The notes under the pieces were generated by a model. The model did no database searches. It was not told the origin of the DNA and saw only the letters and a list, made by a program, of their open reading frames with translations. From an uncultured Candidatus Melainabacteria bacterium (GTDB taxonomy: Bacteria > Cyanobacteriota > Vampirovibrionia > Gastranaerophilales > Gastranaerophilaceae): DNA of 10,568 nt. Positions 1 through 5,384 of the stretch are shown piece after piece. The stretch spans positions 1 to 10,568 of the forward strand of contig CAMHMW010000054.1 in assembly GCA_946186335.1 (NCBI GenBank). The letters run 5' to 3'. Each line of letters opens with the position of its first letter. The first letter of the stretch is position 1. The position numbers and the translations under genes were made by a program.

Positions 1-40
1 TAATCTACATACATCAAATGTCCCATTTAAACCCAATTAT

Positions 41-68
41 AAAAGGTGTTAAAGCACCTTCAACACCT
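41..68 (-). terminator. Rho-independent terminator of the tRNA-Asn transcript
   Basis: Read on the minus strand, an 11-bp stem (AGGTGTTGAAG paired with CTTTAACACCT, one G-U pair) closes a three-base GTG loop and runs directly into four Ts. It lies 14 bases past the 3' end of the tRNA. The plus-strand side has no T run, so it should act only on minus-strand transcription. Confidence 0.8.
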
Positions 69-82
69 CTAAATGAAAAAAA

Positions 83-154
83 CTCCCCAGGCTGGACTCG
101 AACCAGCAACCCTTCGATTAACAGTCGAATGCTCCGCCATTGAGCTACTGAGGA
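83..154 (-). tRNA. tRNA-Asn (anticodon GUU)
   Basis: The minus strand folds into a full 72-base cloverleaf. The 7-bp acceptor stem pairs TCCTCAG with CTGGGGA and leaves discriminator G at 83. The D stem is GCTC/GAGC with a short loop. The anticodon stem TTCGA/TCGAA holds the loop CTGTTAA, with anticodon GTT at 120-122. The T arm is GCTGG, TTCGAGT, CCAGC. The discriminator G and U-A first pair match known bacterial tRNA-Asn. The 3' CCA is not encoded (TTT follows), so it must be added by a CCA-adding enzyme. The gene has its own promoter and terminator and looks like a single-gene unit. Confidence 0.97.
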
Positions 155-187
155 TTACGCAAACCGATTATCTCGGCTCGTATCTTC

Positions 188-215
188 ATTATACATAAAA
201 AATTTTTCTTGTAAA
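188..215 (-). promoter_or_regulatory. Sigma-70-type promoter of tRNA-Asn
   Basis: On the minus strand TTTACA (210-215) and a perfect TATAAT (188-193) are separated by 16 bases. Transcription would start near 181, giving a leader of about 26 bases to be trimmed before the tRNA 5' end at 154. Confidence 0.8.
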
Positions 216-282
216 GTACCTTTTTCCGTTTTGGGGAAATTTGCACCGATTCTTCAATAATTAAAATGGACACTTAATCATA

Positions 283-310
283 ATTTTGTCTGGTTGAAAC
301 CCGACAAAAT
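283..310. repeat. Inverted repeat, ATTTTGTC arms
   Basis: Arms ATTTTGTC (283-290) and GACAAAAT (303-310) pair perfectly. One mismatch follows, then GGT/ACC closes a TGAA loop. No T run follows on either strand, so it does not look like a classical terminator. Its role is unknown. Confidence 0.6.
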
Positions 311-327
311 CGATTTGCTAATATTAA

Positions 328-360
328 GGTGGGCACATTTCATTTTGCCCGCCCTACAAC
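328..360. repeat. REP-like palindrome, copy 1
   Basis: GGTGGGCA (328-335) pairs with TGCCCGCC (346-353, one G-T pair), followed by the tail CTACAAC. It shares the stem and tail with copy 3 at 431-464. Repeats reading GTAGGGTGGGC...GCCCACC are common between genes in many bacteria. Confidence 0.75.
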
Positions 361-382
361 TACAACTTTCAACAAGTTAAAT

Positions 383-407
383 GTTGGGCAGGTATTCCCA
401 ACCTACA
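383..407. repeat. REP-like palindrome, diverged copy 2
   Basis: GTTGGG (383-388) pairs with CCCAAC (397-402) and is followed by CTACA. The stem is shorter and diverged, with T-A pairs where copies 1 and 3 have G-C, but the layout and tail match, so I read it as an older member of the same family. Confidence 0.55.
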
Positions 408-430
408 TAACAACATAACTTACATATTGC

Positions 431-464
431 GGTGGGCACGCTTGTGCTTTGCCCACCCTACAAC
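431..464. repeat. REP-like palindrome, copy 3
   Basis: GGTGGGCA (431-438) pairs perfectly with TGCCCACC (450-457) and is followed by CTACAAC. A second, nested pairing GCAC/GTGC (436-439 with 444-447) competes with the base of the loop. This is the best-preserved unit of the three. Confidence 0.8.
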
Positions 465-495
465 TGTCCCTCCCCAATGATAGGTATTTATTATA

Positions 496-520
496 TCTCC
501 CCTCGGGGAGAAAAATTTTT
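496..520 (+). terminator. Possible terminator-like hairpin
   Basis: TCTCCC (496-501) and GGGAGA (506-511) form a 6-bp stem around CTCG, followed by AAAA and then five Ts. The A run between stem and T run weakens it as a terminator, and no gene upstream on this strand needs one. It could instead be a structural part of the repeat cluster. Confidence 0.3.
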
Positions 521-560
521 CTTAATGAGCGTATGCGAATTTAGAAAAATAAGAGAGGGT

Positions 561-614
561 TTTAACAATTAAAAATCTCATACTTTCGGATGATATTATC
601 CGAAAATTGTTAAA
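561..614. repeat. Two-tier inverted repeat
   Basis: A perfect 10-bp outer stem, TTTAACAATT (561-570) with AATTGTTAAA (605-614), encloses an inner stem TTCGGAT (585-591) with ATCCGAA (598-604) around GATATT. The two stems abut on the 3' side and are separated by a 14-base bulge on the 5' side. A T-rich run (616-620 and beyond) follows on the plus strand. It may be a leader structure of the TPR gene, a weak terminator, or a protein-binding palindrome. Confidence 0.55.
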
Positions 615-661
615 GTTTTTATTATTACACCCGTTTTTACATGTATCTATGTAGTAGGTGA

Positions 662-712
662 ACCATACTTTTACGCGAGGTATGGTAAATAGGTTAATGT
701 GCGTTATTAACC
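662..712 (+). promoter_or_regulatory. Twin hairpins just ahead of the TPR gene
   Basis: ACCATAC (662-668) pairs with GTATGGT (680-686), and GGTTAAT (692-698) pairs with ATTAACC (706-712). Both stems are 7 bp and they sit back to back, ending 33 bases before the chosen start at 746. If transcribed they form structured leader RNA; if not, they may be operator palindromes. Confidence 0.4.
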
Positions 713-745
713 GTCATGACAGAATATTTATTGGAGCTTCACACA

Positions 746-2413
746 ATGTCAGATCAAATAGTTATGCCAATGATTGGCACAGGCAGCAGAGAAAATAAGG
801 AAAGGGCGCGGCAGTCACTCGAAAAAGCCAGAATTGCTCACGAAAGGTACTTAATCGGACAGCGCAACACCGATTTACAGGAAGCCATGGAGCATTATGT
901 TGACGCGGTTAAATACGACCCGACTCTGCCCGAAAGTTATTACAGACTTGCGACATTGATGTGGGAGCAGGGGCAAATCAGTATAGGAACAGCCATTGAA
1001 CAATGCAAAACTGCGATTTCGCTATCTCCGAAAAACAAAGATGCACATTTATACACAGGTTTTTTCATGCAGCTTGCACAGGATTACAATTCTGCTGAAA
1101 AAGAGTTCAAGTCCGCAATTTCAATGAATCCGCTGACATCAGGACGTCCGAGAATGATTTTATCTCAGTCGCTTTTGCAGAAAATAAACACCCAAAACGG
1201 CACATATAAAGACTATGTCGGATTTTTATATTATTTCTTAACCGGCAGTATTATGCTGGCGTGGGACAAGCCGACATTCAAAATGCTCTACAAAAACATG
1301 ACCAATGATGTTTCAATATTCTCGTATAACACCGTCGGGAAATTCTTAGAACATTTTAAAATGTACGGAACAGCCGAAAAATTATATCAACATGCCCTCG
1401 ATAATACAACTCACAGCGAATATTTCTACAACAAAATGGGCGATTTGGCACTCCGCAACAAGGATATAGACACAACAATTGAATGCTACCGAAAAGTCAT
1501 TGAGGCAAACCCGCTAAACCGCGATATTATGGTAAAACTGGCAACAATTTTGCAGACTTATTACCCTGAAAATACGGAAGAAACCATTGATATTTATGAA
1601 AAACTTTTGGAATTTGATATTGATTCGGCACAGATTTATTACGAACTCGGCCATCTTTACATGTCAAAAGACGATAAATTAAATTCAATAAGCGCCTTTA
1701 AACTTGCGGTTGACAAAGACCCTGAAAACCCGTTTTTCAACAATTCTTTGGGGTATGCCTATGCAAAGGCTGAACTTTATGATGATGCTATAACGCATTA
1801 CAAAAAAGCCATCGCAATAAACCCTGATGCAGAGTGGACATCCATTGTTTGTCAGGCTCTCGGGTCAATATATGCAAGCCATTGCGGAAATGTTGAGGCC
1901 GCGGTTTCAACCTATCAGGCTGGAATAATTCTTGATCCTAAAAACTATGATTTATACATTGCACTGGGCGATATTTATATGGCTGATTACGATTTGGATA
2001 ACGCCATCCGCTCATATTGTGATGCCATAACCCTTGACCCTGACGATTTCAGGGGGTATTCAAAAGCGGGTATTGCTCTCTGGGAAAAAGATTATCTCGA
2101 AGAAGCCCTCGTTGCTTATCATAAAGCGGTAGAGTTAAAGCCCGATAACGAATTTGCACAGAATAATCTCGGAATTTTATATCTTGACGGACTAGCGGAT
2201 GCGGAAGAAGCGTTAGAATACTTTGAAGAAGCGATTTCTCTGAATCCGAATTACACTCTTGCCTATTTCAATGCAGGACGTGCAAGTCAGGAGATGGGCT
2301 TTACAAACGATGCAGCACACTATTACCAGATGGCAATTGACCTGAACAGACTGACAGAGGAACTTGAAGAAGAAGATATCCAATCCCGTCTGCACAGCCT
2401 GTTTGATGTTTAG
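746..2413 (+). CDS. Large TPR-repeat protein (555 aa)
   Basis: Nearly the whole protein is a run of roughly a dozen 34-residue tetratricopeptide repeats. The recurrent pattern is A-x-x-x-Y-x-x-A-(I/V)-x-x-(N/D)-P, seen clearly for example around residues 320-360, 390-430, 428-462 and 462-500. TPRs form curved helical scaffolds for protein partners, so this is probably a cytoplasmic assembly or adaptor protein; the partner is not visible. Residues about 130-215 break the repeat pattern and include a hydrophobic stretch (about 157-173, VGFLYYFLTGS...). No signal peptide is seen and the C-terminus is acidic. An in-frame ATG at 716 would add ten residues but has no ribosome site. The ATG at 746 has GGAG at 733-736 with nine bases between, so I chose it. 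The stop overlaps the stop of the convergent dehydrogenase gene. Confidence 0.9.
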   Translation: MSDQIVMPMIGTGSRENKERARQSLEKARIAHERYLIGQRNTDLQEAMEHYVDAVKYDPTLPESYYRLATLMWEQGQISIGTAIEQCKTAISLSPKNKDAHLYTGFFMQLAQDYNSAEKEFKSAISMNPLTSGRPRMILSQSLLQKINTQNGTYKDYVGFLYYFLTGSIMLAWDKPTFKMLYKNMTNDVSIFSYNTVGKFLEHFKMYGTAEKLYQHALDNTTHSEYFYNKMGDLALRNKDIDTTIECYRKVIEANPLNRDIMVKLATILQTYYPENTEETIDIYEKLLEFDIDSAQIYYELGHLYMSKDDKLNSISAFKLAVDKDPENPFFNNSLGYAYAKAELYDDAITHYKKAIAINPDAEWTSIVCQALGSIYASHCGNVEAAVSTYQAGIILDPKNYDLYIALGDIYMADYDLDNAIRSYCDAITLDPDDFRGYSKAGIALWEKDYLEEALVAYHKAVELKPDNEFAQNNLGILYLDGLADAEEALEYFEEAISLNPNYTLAYFNAGRASQEMGFTNDAAHYYQMAIDLNRLTEELEEEDIQSRLHSLFDV

Positions 2414-3405
2414 TACAAATGTTTTATTATTTTATCGGTAAATTCCGTTGTTGAAAGGTTTCCGCCTAAATCTGCGGTTTTATCACCGTCAAAAAGCGTC
2501 TTAAACAATGCTTTTTCAATCTTTTCGGCATAAGAATTTTCACCGATATATTTAAGCATTTCAACCGCAGAAAGCAAAAGTGCCGTCGGATTTGCCTTGT
2601 TCTGTCCCTTAATATCAGGTGCAGAACCGTGTACCGGTTCAAAAACCGCACAACTTTTTCCGATATTTGCCCCCTGTGCAACCCCCAAACCGCCTATAAG
2701 TCCTGCTGTCAAATCTGAAACTATATCGCCGTATAGATTTGGTAAAACAAGAACATCAAACCTTGCAGGCTCCTGAACAAGCTGCATACACAAGTTATCC
2801 ACAAGAATTTCTCTTTGAGCAATTTGCGGATATTCTTTTGCAACAGTTCTGTATGCATCAAGGAATAATCCGTCAGAAAGTTTCATAATATTTGCCTTTG
2901 ACACCGCACAAACTTCTTTTCTGTTATTTTTTACCGCATAATCAAAAGCAAAACGGCAAATTCTTTCCGATGCTTGTCTTGTAATAATTTTTATACTGTG
3001 TGCAGTATTCTCATCTATCTGTTCTTCAACCCCTGCGTACAAATCCTCGGTATTCTCACGAACAACAACGAGATTTACATTATCAAAACGTGTTTTAACC
3101 CCAGGTAAATTCTTGCAAGGTCTTAAATTTGCGTACAAATCCAAATCTTTTCTCAACTGAACATTAACCGAGCGGAACCCTTTTCCGATAGGCGTTGTAA
3201 CAGGGGCTTTAAGTGCAACTTTGTTTTTTTTGACAGAGTCTAAAACCCTGTCAGGCAATGGCTTACCCTCTTTTTCGATAACATCTGCGCCTGCTGTTTG
3301 TATATCCCAGTTTATCTCCAAACCGCTTGCAGATATTATTTTCATAACGCTTTCGGATATTTCAGGTCCAATCCCGTCCCCGTTGATTAATGTAATTGTA
3401 CGCAT
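2410..3405 (-). CDS. NAD-dependent isocitrate dehydrogenase (331 aa)
   Basis: It would oxidise isocitrate to 2-oxoglutarate and CO2 in the cytoplasm. It is a full-length member of the isocitrate/isopropylmalate dehydrogenase family. Visible family features are NGDGIGPE (8-15), the substrate loop S79-V-N81 with R85, R95 and R116, Y123, K170, the metal aspartates D203, D227 and D231, and the signature NLYGDIVSDLTAGLIGG. The phrases DLYANLRPC, RENTEDLY, KANIMKLSDGLF and ANPTALLLSA closely match mitochondrial-type NAD-IDH rather than LeuB. D264-I265 after HGSAP, where NADP-IDH has Lys-Tyr, indicates NAD. Homoisocitrate dehydrogenase is the main alternative. An upstream in-frame ATG at 3438 would add 11 residues; the ATG at 3405 has GGAGG (3414-3418) eight bases ahead and is preferred. 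No other TCA-cycle gene is adjacent. The product would feed glutamate synthesis. Confidence 0.88.
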   Translation of the reverse strand: MRTITLINGDGIGPEISESVMKIISASGLEINWDIQTAGADVIEKEGKPLPDRVLDSVKKNKVALKAPVTTPIGKGFRSVNVQLRKDLDLYANLRPCKNLPGVKTRFDNVNLVVVRENTEDLYAGVEEQIDENTAHSIKIITRQASERICRFAFDYAVKNNRKEVCAVSKANIMKLSDGLFLDAYRTVAKEYPQIAQREILVDNLCMQLVQEPARFDVLVLPNLYGDIVSDLTAGLIGGLGVAQGANIGKSCAVFEPVHGSAPDIKGQNKANPTALLLSAVEMLKYIGENSYAEKIEKALFKTLFDGDKTADLGGNLSTTEFTDKIIKHLY

Positions 3406-3413
3406 AATAAAAA

Positions 3414-3450
3414 CCTCCGTTTTTATCTGATTGTACAATAAAATCGGAGG
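3414..3450 (-). promoter_or_regulatory. Leader inverted repeat covering the dehydrogenase ribosome site
   Basis: CCTCCG (3414-3419) and CGGAGG (3445-3450), then TTTTAT (3421-3426) and ATAAAA (3438-3443), pair around one T/T mismatch and an 11-base loop. On the minus-strand mRNA the 3' arm contains the GGAGG ribosome site of the isocitrate dehydrogenase, so the folded leader would hide it. This could be translational control, or the same DNA could be an operator. A -10-like TACAAT (3430-3435) lies in the loop; if that is the real promoter the upstream arm is not transcribed. Confidence 0.5.
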
Positions 3451-3674
3451 GAATAAAATTTAGGGGAAAAAATAACAAAATACATGTCGGCATAAACCCT
3501 CGTCATCTTTAACTTTTTCAGTTTTATGTAAAGTTATGTAACAAAATTTATATAAACTGAATATAAAAAGTCAATATTTTCTTAAGAGAATTTTTTATAT
3601 ATATGTAAGAGACAAATAAAGAAAAAGAAAACAGATTTAAGTAAGATTTAATTTTTAAGAGAGAGGATTAAACT
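3451..3674. other. AT-rich region between dehydrogenase and small gene
   Basis: No gene is seen here. Two identical TTATGTAA octamers (3524-3531 and 3534-3541) lie exactly 10 bp apart, one helical turn, as in many response-regulator sites. TATAAA (3551-3556) and TATATATA (3596-3603) are possible -10 regions for the small gene, but neither has a good -35 partner. The word TAAGAGA occurs three times (about 3583, 3606 and 3656). Confidence 0.4.
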
Positions 3675-3851
3675 ATGGCAACATTGTTGTTATTTTCTGA
3701 TGCTGTAACAAGCGCATATAAAGATACATCAAAAGCAATAAATGAAGTTGAATTAGACAACAGAAAGGTCGTTAAAAAGACATTGACCCAGATGATGAAA
3801 CAGTCATTCTTCCACGGGGCAAACAGGTACGGTACAAACTTTATTGCATAA
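3675..3851 (+). CDS. Small orphan protein (58 aa)
   Basis: An ATG is preceded by GAGAGG (3661-3666) with eight bases between, and the frame runs 58 codons to TAA. A strong hairpin terminator follows at 3943-3966. The good ribosome site, terminator and isolated position support a real gene. I do not recognise the family. The peptide starts MATLLLFSDAVTSAYKD, has a central charged, probably helical part (about residues 17-42, NEVELDNRKVVKK), and ends FFHGANRYGTNFIA. The only hydrophobic run is LLLF near the start, too short for a membrane anchor; there is no cysteine. Codon use resembles the neighbours. It could be a small regulator or an abundant structural peptide, or the RNA itself could matter; nothing here decides. 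Confidence 0.65.
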   Translation: MATLLLFSDAVTSAYKDTSKAINEVELDNRKVVKKTLTQMMKQSFFHGANRYGTNFIA

Positions 3852-3942
3852 GTCGTTGGAAAATCAAAGGAAACGGGACATAGGAAAACCTAAAAGGAAA
3901 TAAGGAATAAGGAAAGAAAAAGAGGAATTTGGGAATATATTT
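3852..3942 (+). other. Purine-rich 3' untranslated region of the small gene
   Basis: The 91 bases between the small gene's stop and the terminator contain about eight repeats of the word GGAA, with few pyrimidines. No reading frame of length crosses it. Repeated GGAA/AGGA words resemble Shine-Dalgarno cores, but a role is unproven. Confidence 0.4.
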
Positions 3943-3966
3943 AAAGACCGCATAAGCGGTCTTTTT
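3943..3966 (+). terminator. Strong intrinsic terminator, probably two-way
   Basis: AAAGACCGC (3943-3951) and GCGGTCTTT (3956-3964) form a perfect 9-bp stem with the loop ATAA, followed by more Ts. It ends the small gene's transcript. On the minus strand the same stem begins five bases past the PHP gene stop and is followed by an AT-rich tail, so it probably serves both convergent units. Confidence 0.88.
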
Positions 3967-3968
3967 AT

Positions 3969-5384
3969 TTAGTTTTCCAAAACCAGAAAATCTGCTTTGT
4001 GATTATCCCGTCCGCCAATCGGAATCAAGCCTTTTCCCTCGCAAAACTCCGAAACCTTATGCAGCATCTCATTTTCATCCTGCAAAATTTTCGGCGAATA
4101 TGCCTGATGATAACTTTCGGTCAGGTTAAGCATCTGTCCGAGTTTTGACTGAACATCGCCAATTACACCCTGAAAATCGGAATTTCTTTCGGTAATATAA
4201 TACGGATGAGCAAATCCCATTGAACAGCCATCCTCACCCTTAAAGGCTTCTGCAATATCCTCCAAAATATTTTCGCTTGTCTTGATTATACTGCCGTCTG
4301 ATGCGGTTGAAGGGCGATATTTTGCATTTATTTGCGCAATTTCATCTGTTTCATTTATGCCGCCATCTATAAGGTTTTGTTTCTTTAACCCGTCAAGAGT
4401 CCTTTGTTTTCCTGCTTTTGCCATAACCTCTCCGAAATATTCCTCAGGATTAAGATTTTTTGCCCTTGCAAAATCTGTTAGGGCTTTTTTAATCTGCCCG
4501 TAGTGGAACAGCTGCCAGTAGGAATTCATAATCGGGGTATGAGAGGTATCCTCCCCTAAATATACATTATGAAATTCATATTCCGAAAATTTTACATCGG
4601 GGAATTTCTCGGACAAGTCTTTTATGAAATCTTTCCTTGCCTCCAGCCTTCTTTCTCTCACATTTTCAAAGAAGTTTTCAACAGTTTTTGAAAACGGATT
4701 AAAACCGTAAACAAGTAATTCTGAGGTTTCGTAGGGGTTTGTGGTTTTGTCGGACTTTATGAGATAACTGACTTCCGCCCCAGTTACAAACCTCACATGT
4801 TCAAATTTTTTAGGGTTGCCTGCTATAATTTCAAGAGCCTTTTTAACACCGTCAGCCGTATCATGGTCTGTCAGTGCAAAAATGAATTTTTCCTCGGTAT
4901 TTTCAAACAATTTATCCGCATAAGCACAAACCTGCTCCAAAATCGTTTCAACCTTTGCTTTGCCGTCCGAAAACAGTGAATGTGAATGCAAATCTGCTTT
5001 AAAAATTCCCTTTTCAATATTTTCTATTGACGGGATATAGTTTTCTTTTCCGAGTTTTGAAACAGCCTCAACAAATTCTGATTTATTCATAACACATGCC
5101 AGACTCTCAGGATTAATTTTCTTACCTGTTGCAATTTCAAGACCTGTTGTCAGTTCATTTATAAATTTCAAGGCATTTACAGAATTATCCTGCGGAGTTT
5201 TCCCGTGTTTTAGAGCAATAATTCCACCGGCAGCAACAGTTCCCGCCGCAGCGAGATACCCCAGAACCTCTTTTGGGGAGATATTTTTTTCGGGAGCATG
5301 AACAGTTGAATTTTCCTCAGGAGTTGAGGTGTAGCGAATATTTTTTGCACTTTGAGGTGCTATCGTTACTATTCCTATTTTCAT
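3969..5384 (-). CDS. PHP-family metallophosphoesterase with N-terminal extension (471 aa)
   Basis: The PHP domain (about 128-470) has all the expected metal ligands. Motif I is DLHSHSLFSDG (H133, H135, D140), motif II is LTDHDTADG (D173, H174, D175), E204 lies in TGAEVS, H393 in FAHPYY, and D460 and H462 in GGRDNHKAD; E423 and H426 may also contribute. PHP enzymes hydrolyse phosphoesters using a two- or three-metal centre; the substrate here is unknown. The catalytic core is longer than in small PHP phosphatases, with an insert of about 160 residues (roughly 225-385) before H393. The first 127 residues are unlike PHP and include an Ala/Gly-rich hydrophobic stretch at about 40-57 that could be a membrane helix. 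The start ATG overlaps the upstream TGA (ATGA), with AAAGGA seven bases ahead, implying coupled translation with the nucleotidyltransferase-like gene. It is not PolX, trpH-like in size, or histidinol phosphatase by sequence. Confidence 0.85.
   Translation of the reverse strand: MKIGIVTIAPQSAKNIRYTSTPEENSTVHAPEKNISPKEVLGYLAAAGTVAAGGIIALKHGKTPQDNSVNALKFINELTTGLEIATGKKINPESLACVMNKSEFVEAVSKLGKENYIPSIENIEKGIFKADLHSHSLFSDGKAKVETILEQVCAYADKLFENTEEKFIFALTDHDTADGVKKALEIIAGNPKKFEHVRFVTGAEVSYLIKSDKTTNPYETSELLVYGFNPFSKTVENFFENVRERRLEARKDFIKDLSEKFPDVKFSEYEFHNVYLGEDTSHTPIMNSYWQLFHYGQIKKALTDFARAKNLNPEEYFGEVMAKAGKQRTLDGLKKQNLIDGGINETDEIAQINAKYRPSTASDGSIIKTSENILEDIAEAFKGEDGCSMGFAHPYYITERNSDFQGVIGDVQSKLGQMLNLTESYHQAYSPKILQDENEMLHKVSEFCEGKGLIPIGGRDNHKADFLVLEN

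Larger units (their letters stand above)
216..745. other. Gene-free stretch dense in inverted repeats
   Basis: No convincing coding sequence is present between the tRNA promoter and the TPR gene. The stretch holds at least eight inverted repeats: 283-310, 328-353, 383-402, 431-457, 496-511, 561-614, 662-686 and 692-712, plus a weak one at 638-653. Three of them form a REP-like family, listed separately. The last two lie in the probable 5' leader of the TPR gene. I could not find a confident promoter for that gene. Confidence 0.7.

Noticed and set aside
477..572. 31-codon frame in the repeat-rich stretch
   Set aside because: No ribosome site precedes it, and it runs through a hairpin and the two-tier palindrome; it looks accidental.
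716..745. ATG at 716 as the TPR gene start
   Set aside because: It has no ribosome site, while the ATG at 746 has GGAG nine bases ahead.
2213..2395. Minus-strand frame inside the TPR gene, and similar frames opposite the other genes
   Set aside because: These lie wholly within strongly supported genes, lack ribosome sites and show no recognisable protein features.
3430..3435. TACAAT as the isocitrate dehydrogenase promoter -10
   Set aside because: No good -35 lies 16-18 bases upstream; kept only as an alternative that would contradict the leader-hairpin model.
3406..3438. 11-codon extension of the isocitrate dehydrogenase
   Set aside because: It would span the GGAGG ribosome site that serves ATG 3405, and family similarity starts at MRTITLINGDGIG.
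3497..3506. CCTCGTCAT word resembling the start of the end-of-window repeat
   Set aside because: Only about nine bases match and no palindrome follows; probably chance.
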